Shown: piece by piece, positions 35,041 to 42,111 of the stretch
Layout: each line of letters starts with the position of its first letter
Numbering within the stretch: position 1 is the first letter of the stretch
DNA from: Thermovibrio sp.
Lineage (GTDB): Bacteria > Aquificota > Aquificia > Desulfurobacteriales > Desulfurobacteriaceae
NCBI GenBank assembly: GCA_015488335.1
Contig: WFNZ01000023.1
Coordinates: 1 to 64,000 of the forward strand
Direction: 5' to 3'
Length of the DNA stretch: 64,000 nucleotides
The notes under the pieces: model-generated
The model's database searches: none
Told to the model about the DNA's origin: nothing
Seen by the model: the letters and a program-made list of their open reading frames with translations, nothing else
Translations under genes and position numbers: made by a program

Positions 35041-36474
35041 ATGAAAGGATACATGCTTATAGCTGGAAAGAGGGTTTTTAAGAAGGAGGAGATTGAGATT
35101 CACTTCCCCTACGACGGCTCTCTGGTAGGAACGATTCCCAGGGGAGATGAGAAGGACGTTGAGCTTGCCGTTGAGTCGGCCAAAGTGGGATTTAAGAAGA
35201 TGAAGGAACTTACAGCCTACGAGAGGTTCAGGATTTTAGAAAGGGCTGCGAGGCTCCTCTCTAAGAGGAGCAGGGAGTTTGCGGAGATTCTCGTCATGGA
35301 AGTTGGGAAGACGATAAACGAGGCGATGGGAGAGGTTGGAAGGGCCGTTAACACGATTACCCTCTCTGCAGAAGAGGCTAAAAGGGTTCTGGGCGAAGAA
35401 GTCCGGTTTGACGCAGCTCCCGGAATAAAGGGAAAAGTAGGATTCTACAGGCGGGTTCCCCTTGGAGTTATTGGCTGTATCACTCCTTTTAACTTTCCAC
35501 TAAACCTTACCTGCCATAAAGTTGCTCCAGCTCTGGCTGCCGGAAATGCCGTTGTTGTGAAACCCTCTGAGAACACCTCTTTAACAGTTATAAAGCTGGG
35601 GGAGCTCCTCGTAGAGGCCGGCTTCCCACCAGAGGCAGTGAACATTGTTACGGGCTACGGGGAAGAGGCAGGAGACGCCTTAGTTCGCCACCCCGATGTG
35701 AGGATGATTACCTTCACGGGAAGCGTTGAGACAGGAAAGGTAATAATGAGCCGTGGAGGGCTGAAAAAGTATGCAATGGAGCTGGGCTCAAATGCCGGCG
35801 TTTACGTTGATAAAGACCAGAGAGAGAAACTTCCTCAAATTGCCGAAAAGATTGCGAGAGGCGGTTTTGCTCTCGCCGGCCAGGTCTGTATCTCCGTTCA
35901 GAGGGTTTTCGTCCACTCGTCCCTCTTTGATGATTTCGTTAAAGAGGTTGTTGAGTTTACCAGGAAGCTAAAAGTTGGAGACCCCCGCCTTGAGGATACA
36001 GATGTAGGTCCCGTAATAGATAAAGGGGCGGCTGACAGGATTATGGAGTGGATAGAAGAGGCGGTTTCCATGGGGGCTGAGGTTGTCTGCGGCGGAAAGA
36101 GACTATCGGACACCCTTATTGAGCCCACCGTCGTTGTTAACGTTCCCCGCGAGGCAAAGCTCTTCAGGAGGGAGGTCTTCGGCCCAGTTATAGCCGTTAA
36201 CTGGGTTGACTCGCTGGAAGAGGGGATAGAGGCCGTTAACGACTCCCCTTACGGTCTTCAAGCTGGAATATTTACAGATAACTTGAAGTCTGCATTTAAA
36301 TTTGCTGAAGAGGTGGAGTGCGGCGGGATAATGGTTAACGAAATTCCAACCTTCAGGGTTGACCAGATGCCCTACGGCGGAGTTAAGGAGAGCGGAATCG
36401 GAAGGGAAGGCCCCAAGTTCGCCGTTGAGGAGATGACTGAGATTAAAACTATCTGTTTTGATACCAGTTTATAG
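35041..36474 (+). CDS. NAD(P)-dependent aldehyde dehydrogenase
   Basis: 477-residue ALDH superfamily protein. Features: ITPFNFPLNLTCHKVAPALAAGNAVVVKPSE, FTGSVETGK (cofactor loop near 228), general base glutamate in MELGSNAG (about 249) and catalytic cysteine in GQVCISVQR (about 283). It resembles archaeal/bacterial GapN-like or lactaldehyde (MJ1411-type) dehydrogenases more than betaine-type ones. Substrate remains open; a non-phosphorylating GAP dehydrogenase would fit a thermophile but is inference. Confidence 0.88.
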   Translation: MKGYMLIAGKRVFKKEEIEIHFPYDGSLVGTIPRGDEKDVELAVESAKVGFKKMKELTAYERFRILERAARLLSKRSREFAEILVMEVGKTINEAMGEVGRAVNTITLSAEEAKRVLGEEVRFDAAPGIKGKVGFYRRVPLGVIGCITPFNFPLNLTCHKVAPALAAGNAVVVKPSENTSLTVIKLGELLVEAGFPPEAVNIVTGYGEEAGDALVRHPDVRMITFTGSVETGKVIMSRGGLKKYAMELGSNAGVYVDKDQREKLPQIAEKIARGGFALAGQVCISVQRVFVHSSLFDDFVKEVVEFTRKLKVGDPRLEDTDVGPVIDKGAADRIMEWIEEAVSMGAEVVCGGKRLSDTLIEPTVVVNVPREAKLFRREVFGPVIAVNWVDSLEEGIEAVNDSPYGLQAGIFTDNLKSAFKFAEEVECGGIMVNEIPTFRVDQMPYGGVKESGIGREGPKFAVEEMTEIKTICFDTSL

Positions 36475-36861
36475 CTCAATTAGTTTCTCTAAGGCTTTCA
36501 GATAGCCGGGGAGCCTGCTGAATATCTCCTCGGCCACCTCTTCCCTGTATGTATGAACTGTAAAGTTTTTATCTTCAACCATTTTGAGGAGCTCCCTTGC
36601 AGTTTCTTCATCAATGAATCTATCTGAGAAAAGTTCCCTGAAGCACGTTCTTGGACTTCGGCAGATAGTTCCCTCTCTCTCAAGGAGTGCTTTTACAAGT
36701 TTCCAGGCTACCTCAAAAGTGAACTCAAATCTCTGAATGGCAGAGTCTCTAAAGAAGGGATAATCGGAAGACTGTTTTTCTCTTTTAGCTCTTTCAACGG
36801 CCTCTCTTAGCCTTAGCAGAGCTTTTCGGAAATCGTCCCTCACTTTTTCAAGTCTACCCAT
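36469..36861 (-). CDS. HepT/HI0074-like nucleotidyltransferase substrate-binding protein
   Basis: 130-residue four-helix protein of the HI0074 (NTase_sub_bind) family; QRFEFTFEVAWKLVKALLE and SPRTCFRELF are characteristic, as is the late segment VEDKNFTVHTY, close to the RX4-6H element of HepT toxins. Normally paired with an MNT nucleotidyltransferase that modifies or neutralises it. Here only a C-terminal remnant of that partner survives upstream, overlapping this gene. Its 3' end overlaps the convergent ALDH gene by six bases. Confidence 0.83.
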   Translation of the reverse strand: MGRLEKVRDDFRKALLRLREAVERAKREKQSSDYPFFRDSAIQRFEFTFEVAWKLVKALLEREGTICRSPRTCFRELFSDRFIDEETARELLKMVEDKNFTVHTYREEVAEEIFSRLPGYLKALEKLIEL

Positions 36862-37019
36862 ACCTTTTTCTCTTTTTCTATTTCCTCTTTGAAACCCTCT
36901 GGAAGTTTTCTGAGTTCAACGATGTCAACCTTGTGGGGTAGGAAAGATTCCTCAAGGAGCTCCTTTATCTCACTGTAATTTTCTCTAACCTCTTCAAAAC
37001 TATCTCCTGAACTTTTCTT
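36840..37019 (-). pseudogene. 5'-truncated MNT nucleotidyltransferase remnant
   Basis: An open frame of 59 codons without any start codon reads as the C-terminus of an HI0073/MNT-type nucleotidyltransferase: EIKELLEESFLPHKVDIVEL followed by EIEKEKKVW, matching the usual end of that family. The catalytic GSXXXGD region is missing, replaced by the end of coaD. The frame overlaps the start of the HepT-like gene by 22 bp, as an intact MNT-HepT pair would. Likely a deletion remnant. Confidence 0.65.
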
Positions 37020-37491
37020 TTAGTTTCTTTTCAACAAATGGAGTTACAAACTGTGAAACATCGCCGCCGTAGAAAGCTATTTCCCTTACCGCAGAAGAGG
37101 ATAGATAAGCATAATCGTCTGAAGGCATCAGGAAAACTGTTTCAATTTCAGGATATAGCTTTCTGTTCAGTGAAGCCATAGTAAACTCGTGGTCCATATC
37201 TGAGACTATCCTTATTCCCCTTAGGATTGCCACTGCCCCTTCTCTCTTTGCAAACTCAACTAACAGGGTGTTGAACGTCTTTACCTTTACTTTCCCGTTA
37301 AGACCAATCTCTTTTAGGCTTTCAATGAACATCTCTTTCCTTTCTTCAATAGAGAAGAGAGGTTTTTTCTTAGGGTTTTCAGCAATTCCTACTATGAGCT
37401 CAGGGAAGAGCTCCAATCCTCTTTTTACTATGTCTAAATGCCCTAACGTTACGGGATCAAAGGTTCCGGGGTAGATAGCTCTCTTTATCAT
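37000..37491 (-). CDS. coaD: phosphopantetheine adenylyltransferase
   Basis: Penultimate step of coenzyme A synthesis. 163 residues, normal length. The nucleotidyl-transferase TxGH motif lies in YPGTFDPVTLGHLDIVKRG (8-26), RGIRIVSDMDHEF near 88 and YLSSSAVREIAFYGGDVSQFV near 125 (ISS-type motif). The last bases overlap the frame of the MNT remnant. Good GGAGG-type site before the ATG. Confidence 0.95.
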   Translation of the reverse strand: MIKRAIYPGTFDPVTLGHLDIVKRGLELFPELIVGIAENPKKKPLFSIEERKEMFIESLKEIGLNGKVKVKTFNTLLVEFAKREGAVAILRGIRIVSDMDHEFTMASLNRKLYPEIETVFLMPSDDYAYLSSSAVREIAFYGGDVSQFVTPFVEKKLKEKFRR

Positions 37492-37560
37492 GTTCGCCTC
37501 CTTTGGTGAAATTTTAAAAGTTCTCGCTTCAGATAAGTAAACCTGAATATAAACAACACC

Positions 37561-37588
37561 TAATATTCCGTAGTATTTATGAATATTA
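37561..37588. promoter_or_regulatory. inverted repeat upstream of the hydrogenase promoter
   Basis: TAATATTC (37561-37568) and GAATATTA (37581-37588) form a perfect 8-bp inverted repeat with a 12-bp spacer, ending 7 bp before the -35 box of the hydrogenase locus. Position fits an activator or repressor site; regulator unknown. Confidence 0.5.
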
Positions 37589-37595
37589 GAAAGTA

Positions 37596-37624
37596 TTGAC
37601 TAAATAAATTTGTTTTTATATAAA
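37596..37624 (+). promoter_or_regulatory. near-consensus sigma-70-type promoter of the hydrogenase locus
   Basis: TTGACT (37596-37601), 17-bp spacer, TATAAA (37619-37624). The hydB start codon is 30 bp further, with GGGAGGAAACG before it. It is the clearest vegetative-type promoter in the window and the only one seen for the following ten kilobases of same-strand genes. Confidence 0.7.
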
Positions 37625-37653
37625 TCAACAAGATTGCTTGATGGGAGGAAACG

Positions 37654-38745
37654 TTGGACTTCCACATAGAGAGAGCAAAGATTCTTCCAAAGTCAAATCT
37701 CTGGGGTTTCTTAGAGGGGTTAAAGGGCGTCGCTCCCCTTATAGCTCCAGTAGAGAGGGGAAATAAGACCGTTTTCTCTGAGGTAAATGATATTTCTGAT
37801 GTAACAATTAACTACACCAGGACTGTTCTTCCCCCCAAGAAGTTCTTAGTTCCGTACAGAAGAGTAAGGTTTACTTACTCAACTGGAGAGCTATCATTCT
37901 CCTCAAACTTTAAAGCCCGCGACCAGATAATATTCGGTATCCACTCCTGCGATCTCCACGGTATTTCAATCCTTGACTCTGTTTACCTAAAGGAGAGCCC
38001 TGACCCTCGTTATCTTGAGGTGAGGAAAAAGACTGTTCTTATTGGAATTTCCTGTATGCCCGACGATTACTGTTTCTGCCTTTCAACAGGGACAGCCTTT
38101 CCTGATGGGGCCAACTGGGACCTGTTCTTAACAGATATTGGAGCAGATTACTTTGTATCAATAGGAAGTCCTAAAGGCGATGAACTGATAATAGAACTGA
38201 AGGAGCTCTTTAGAGATATTGAGCGTGAAGATCTGGAGCTCTACAAACGTTCAACCCGAAAGAAGAAAGAGGCCTTTAGAGATAAGAAACTTCCCGACCT
38301 GGAGAGGATTTCTCAGCTGATAGAGCTTGAGTATGAGTCTCCGGTCTGGGATGAAGAGGCGAAGAGATGTCTTTCCTGCGGAACCTGTACAAACGTCTGT
38401 CCTACCTGCTTTTGCTATACCTCTGTAGACGTTCCCGATTTTGAAGGGAAAACTGTAAAGAGAGTTGAGTTCACAACTTCCTGTCAGTATCCCTACTACT
38501 CCTTGGTTGCCGGAGGGCACTACTTCAAGCCAACAAGGACGGCCCGTTTCAGACACCGTTACTACCACAAGTTGGTTGGTTATCCCTACCAGATTGAGAA
38601 GTTGGGTTGCGTGGGCTGTGGCCGTTGTAGTGCAGAGTGCCCGGCAAAGATAAGTATGGTTGAAACTCTTATTAAGCTGAGAGGAGCTGATGAAAAAGAG
38701 TCTGGAAAAGCTACTGAACAAACCTCTGCCGGTAGATCCCTTTAA
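37654..38745 (+). CDS. hydB: group 3b hydrogenase (sulfhydrogenase) beta subunit, Fe-S
   Basis: 363-residue electron-transfer subunit like Pyrococcus HydB and AsrA. The C-terminal third carries two [4Fe-4S] motifs: CLSCGTCTNVCPTCFCY (about 241-257) and CVGCGRCSAECPAK (about 324-337). The N-terminal region includes FGIHSCDLHGI. TTG start behind GGGAGGAAACG. It is the first gene of beta-gamma-delta-alpha, the same order as in archaeal sulfhydrogenases, and overlaps hydG by 56 bp. It passes electrons between the flavin subunit and the nickel subunits or to sulfur. Confidence 0.88.
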   Translation: MDFHIERAKILPKSNLWGFLEGLKGVAPLIAPVERGNKTVFSEVNDISDVTINYTRTVLPPKKFLVPYRRVRFTYSTGELSFSSNFKARDQIIFGIHSCDLHGISILDSVYLKESPDPRYLEVRKKTVLIGISCMPDDYCFCLSTGTAFPDGANWDLFLTDIGADYFVSIGSPKGDELIIELKELFRDIEREDLELYKRSTRKKKEAFRDKKLPDLERISQLIELEYESPVWDEEAKRCLSCGTCTNVCPTCFCYTSVDVPDFEGKTVKRVEFTTSCQYPYYSLVAGGHYFKPTRTARFRHRYYHKLVGYPYQIEKLGCVGCGRCSAECPAKISMVETLIKLRGADEKESGKATEQTSAGRSL

Positions 38746-39568
38746 GCCTCAAAGAGCAGTTATAACAGATGTAGAGGAGCTGGCTCCTGATCACAAGAAG
38801 TTTACTTTCGCTTTTCTTGATGAGAGTCTTGCAAAGGTCTGGGATTACATTCCCGGTCAGTTCGTCATGCTCACTGTTCCAAAGGCTGGAGAGATCCCTA
38901 TTTCCATATGTTCTTCTCCAACCCGTAAAGGTTTTTTTGAGTTAACCGTAAGGAAAGTGGGAAGGAAGACAAAGGTTCTTCACCGACTTAAGCCGGGAGA
39001 TGTTGTTGCAGTTAGAGGACCTTACGGAAACGGCTTTCCCGTTGGGATTATGGAAGGACACAACGTTCTCATTATTGCCGGTGGTCTGGGAATGGCCCCT
39101 TTAAGGTCCTTGGTCTGGTACATCCTGGACAGGCGCAGCCGGTTTAAAGAGGTCTATCTCCTTTACGGAACGAGAAATTATGAGTTTGTTCTCTACAAAG
39201 AGGAGCTCCGTCGCCTCAAAGAAAGGGAAGACATTAAGTGCCTTTTCTGTTTAGACAGGGTAGAAACGCCAGAGGACAGGGAATGGGCCGATATAGAGGG
39301 ACTTCTTACTGAGCTTATTCCACAGGTTAAGCTTGAACCCTCTGAAACTTACGTTGCCGTCTGTGGTCCTCCTGTTGCCTACAAGTTCATCGGAAAGGAG
39401 CTCCTCAAAAACGGTTATCCTGAGAGCCAGATATTCGTCTCTTTAGAGAGGAAGATGGAGTGCGGCATAGGAAAGTGTGGCCACTGTCAGATTGGCTACA
39501 AGTTTGCCTGTGTTGACGGCCCCATCTTCCCTCTGTGGGACACAAAAAACCTTCCGGAGATGCTCTAA
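38690..39568 (+). CDS. hydG: group 3b hydrogenase gamma subunit, FAD/NAD(P)-binding
   Basis: 292-residue ferredoxin-NADP reductase-type subunit. FAD-binding barrel with FVMLTVPKAGEIPISI, NAD(P)-binding part with IAGGLGMAPLRSLVWY (about 126-141), and a C-terminal [2Fe-2S] site CGIGKCGHCQIG plus the next cysteine in FACVDGP, as in dihydroorotate dehydrogenase PyrK. Provides the NAD(P)H site of the hydrogenase. Its ATG follows GAGAGGAG inside the hydB gene; its TAA shares a base with hydD's ATG. Confidence 0.9.
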   Translation: MKKSLEKLLNKPLPVDPFKPQRAVITDVEELAPDHKKFTFAFLDESLAKVWDYIPGQFVMLTVPKAGEIPISICSSPTRKGFFELTVRKVGRKTKVLHRLKPGDVVAVRGPYGNGFPVGIMEGHNVLIIAGGLGMAPLRSLVWYILDRRSRFKEVYLLYGTRNYEFVLYKEELRRLKEREDIKCLFCLDRVETPEDREWADIEGLLTELIPQVKLEPSETYVAVCGPPVAYKFIGKELLKNGYPESQIFVSLERKMECGIGKCGHCQIGYKFACVDGPIFPLWDTKNLPEML

Positions 39569-40338
39569 TGGTGAGAGTAGGGATTATGGGTTTAACGGGC
39601 TGTTCGGGCTGTCAGTGTGAAATCCTCAACTGTGAGGATGCGATAGGTAAGCTCATTGGAAAGGTTGAGTTTGCCTACTTCCCCTTAGCTCAAGATGTGA
39701 ACGACTTTTCAGAGTTTGACATCCTCTTTGTTGAGGGTTCTGTTTCCACAAACCTAGACAGAGAGAAACTGGTTAAGGGTAGAGAGAGAACGAAGATACT
39801 CGTTGCCGTTGGAACCTGTGCCTGTTACGGAGGTGTTCAGTCTCAGAGAAACGATGAGATCTCTTTAGACGAAATGCTTAAGGCTGTTTACGGAGAGAAC
39901 AAACTTGACCTGGAAGTTTTTAAACCTATGCCTCTTAGCGATGTTGTTGATGTTGATTACGAACTTCCTGGTTGTCCTTTAGATAAGAGGCAGTTTGTCT
40001 ACACCGTTGCTTCACTCCTGAATGGAGTTGAGCCTTTCTTCCCCAAAATCCCTGTCTGCCACGAGTGTAAGCTTAGTGAGACTGACTGTTTGCTTCTTAA
40101 AGGAATTCCCTGTCAGGGGCCTGTTTCGTTCTCTGGCTGTGGAGCTCCCTGCACCTCAGCCGGCGTAGGATGTCAGGGGTGCAGAGGGAACTGCGACTTC
40201 CCGAACTTTGACGAGATTCTCTCCATCTATCGGGACATCGGTCTCTCTTTTGACGATTCCGTGAAGTTCTTAAAGGTCTTCCGAGGAAAAACAATTTCCG
40301 GTTTAAAAGTGGGGTTTTCCGATGAAAAGGGAGCTTAA
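39568..40338 (+). CDS. hydD: group 3b [NiFe] hydrogenase delta (small) subunit
   Basis: 256-residue small subunit. Proximal cluster ligands appear in GLTGCSGCQCEIL (about 8-20), VGTCACYGG (about 90) and PGCPLDKRQF (about 141). The C-terminal half has additional Fe-S cysteines (CHECKLSETDC, SGCGAPCTSAGVGCQGC), as in group 3 enzymes. ATG overlaps the hydG stop (TAATG). Overlaps hydA by 17 bp. Relays electrons from the active site to HydB/HydG. Confidence 0.9.
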   Translation: MVRVGIMGLTGCSGCQCEILNCEDAIGKLIGKVEFAYFPLAQDVNDFSEFDILFVEGSVSTNLDREKLVKGRERTKILVAVGTCACYGGVQSQRNDEISLDEMLKAVYGENKLDLEVFKPMPLSDVVDVDYELPGCPLDKRQFVYTVASLLNGVEPFFPKIPVCHECKLSETDCLLLKGIPCQGPVSFSGCGAPCTSAGVGCQGCRGNCDFPNFDEILSIYRDIGLSFDDSVKFLKVFRGKTISGLKVGFSDEKGA

Positions 40339-41626
40339 CGTTAACCACCTTTCAAGGGTAGAGGGCCACGGTGCCGTTGATATTGTTTTTGAGAATGAAA
40401 GGCTTAAAGAGATAAGGCTTAGATTTACAGAGGGGCCTCGGTTCTTTGAGTTTATTACGAGAGAAAGGCTCTACTCTGAAATTCCAAAGATCGTTTCCCG
40501 TATCTGCGGCATTTGTTACGTTTCCCACAGGCTTGCTTCTGCCTTTGCCGTTGAAGATGCCTTTGGCGTTAAAGTTCCGAGGGAAGTGGAACTCCTCAGA
40601 AGGCTTTTGGTAGTTGGAGAATACCTGGAGAGCCACGCACTTCACCTCTACTTCCTTGCCCTTCCCGACTACATGGGATATCCCGGTGCCATTCAGATGG
40701 CCAAAGACTATCCCAACGTCGTTAAGAGGGGATTCAGAATTAAAGAGCTTGGGAACAAAATAATGAAATTATTAGGAGGGAAGACAGTTCACGGTGAGAA
40801 CATTCTGGTAGGCGGTTTTGCCTCTTTTCCAACTGAAGAAGCCCTTGAGTCTGTTGGAAATGAGCTGAGATCCATTATCCCTGAGCTTGAGGCTACGCTT
40901 TCCCTGTTTGATTCCCTTGACTATCCTGAGTTCACGTCAGAAGTTTCCGTTGCCGTTTCGGTTGATTCTAAGGACGTTACAGAGTTTTCCGACACTGTTT
41001 CCACCTCTGATGGAGTCCGGTTTACGAGAAAGGAGTACGAGCTTTTCATCAGGGAAGAGACCGTTCCGTATACAACTGCAAAAGTTTCAAGGTTTGAAGA
41101 GGAGCCGTTTCTTATAGGTCCCCTTTCAAGAGTGAACCTCCACCTTGAGGAGCTCCACCCGGCCGTAAAGAAAGAGATATCACTTCTGAAAACAGATTTT
41201 CCCTCTAAAAACTCTTTTCACAGCAACGTTGCAAGGGCTGTTGAGCTGTTAAACGTTGCCTACAGGGGAGTAGAGATAGTTGAGGAGCTCCTTAACTGTG
41301 AACGTACTCCTTCCAAAATTTCTGTTGAGCCCAGAGCTGGAACGGGCTACGGCATAAAGGAAGCTCCGAGGGGGACACTCTACCACAGGTACTCCTTCTC
41401 AGATGACGGTCACTGCACCGGTGCAAACATCATAACTCCAACAGCCCAGCTTCAGGCGGCCATTGAGAGTGATTTGAGGAACCTTACCGAAACCTACAGC
41501 TCCGTTTCAGATAGAGAACTCAGAAAGCTTGCGGAGATGCTCATAAGGGCTTACGACCCGTGAATTGCCTGTGCAGTCCACCAGTTCGGTGGAGAGTTTG
41601 AAACTGTGAGGATAGAGAGGTTGTAA
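40322..41626 (+). CDS. hydA: group 3b [NiFeSe] hydrogenase alpha (large) subunit with TGA-encoded selenocysteine
   Basis: Catalytic H2-activating subunit, 434 residues when the in-frame TGA at 41561-41563 is read through. N-terminal motifs: SRVEGHG (11-17) and the L1 nickel ligands in RICGICYVSH (C62, C65). The conventional frame stops after AYDP, exactly where the C-terminal L2 motif DPCxxCxxH should begin; beyond the TGA the same frame continues IACAVHQFGGEFETVRIERL, so residue 414 is U in DP-U-IACAVH with C417 and H420 intact. The restored stop TAA (41624-41626) overlaps the ATG of the next gene, the coupling style used elsewhere in this cluster. A SECIS-like hairpin follows the TGA. The last residues after VR may be removed during maturation, as in archaeal relatives. 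Ordinary annotation would give a 413-residue truncated protein. A TGC/TGT sequencing error is the main alternative. Confidence 0.9.
41561..41593 (+). promoter_or_regulatory. bacterial SECIS-like element at the hydA TGA
   Basis: After the TGA, TCCACC (41577-41582) pairs with GGTGGA (41588-41593) around a five-base loop AGTTC, a 6-bp perfect stem. The loop starts 19 bases after the TGA and contains G-T, close to the 18-base spacing and GU-bearing loop of the E. coli fdhF element recognised by SelB. CAGT (41574-41577) and ACTG (41603-41606) might extend it. Confidence 0.65.
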
Positions 41627-42111
41627 TGGTGAAATTGGGAGAACTTCAGGAGTGTGCGCTCCTTAAAAACTTTACTAATGATGAATTAAAGGAGCTGGCC
41701 GGCTACTTTGACCTTATAACCTTTGGTAAAGGGGAGCTCCTCTTTGACGAGTTTGACCAGCCGGAGTGTTTTTACCTGATAAAGGAGGGAAAGGTTGGCC
41801 TTTACAGGAGTGACAACTTTGGCCGGTGGACTAAGGTTGCGGTTGTTTACGGCGGAACCCCCTTAGGAGAGTGTGCTTTCTTCCTTAATTCTCCCCACTC
41901 TTTGAGGGCAGTTGCAGAGTCTTCTGTAAAGGCGTTCAGGATAGACAGGGCTTCTTTTGATGAGCTCAGGGAGAAAAGGCCGGAGCTCCTTGTAAAGTTC
42001 ATGGAGATTGTTCTCTCTGTTCTCGCCGAAAGGCTTAAAACCGAAGACAGGAAATTTTCTGAACTGTGCGGATTCTTTTCCGTTCCGGGAGGAGGCAGAT
42101 GGAGAAGATAG
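41626..42111 (+). CDS. cyclic-nucleotide-binding-domain protein without DNA-binding domain
   Basis: 161-residue protein made of one CRP-type cyclic-nucleotide-binding domain (FYLIKEGKVGLYR, GGTPLGECAFFLNSPHSLRAVAESSVKAFRID) and a helix, with no helix-turn-helix. The GE pair is present, but an arginine in the usual phosphate-binding position is not obvious; the ligand may not be cAMP. Its ATG overlaps the restored hydA stop and its 3' end overlaps the next gene by 13 bp, so it is co-translated between the two hydrogenases and may gate one of them. Confidence 0.8.
   Translation: MVKLGELQECALLKNFTNDELKELAGYFDLITFGKGELLFDEFDQPECFYLIKEGKVGLYRSDNFGRWTKVAVVYGGTPLGECAFFLNSPHSLRAVAESSVKAFRIDRASFDELREKRPELLVKFMEIVLSVLAERLKTEDRKFSELCGFFSVPGGGRWRR

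Noticed and set aside
40322-41563. hydA as a complete 413-residue protein or a truncated pseudogene
   Set aside because: It would lack both C-terminal nickel ligands, yet the motif continues perfectly in frame after the TGA and the cluster is otherwise intact.
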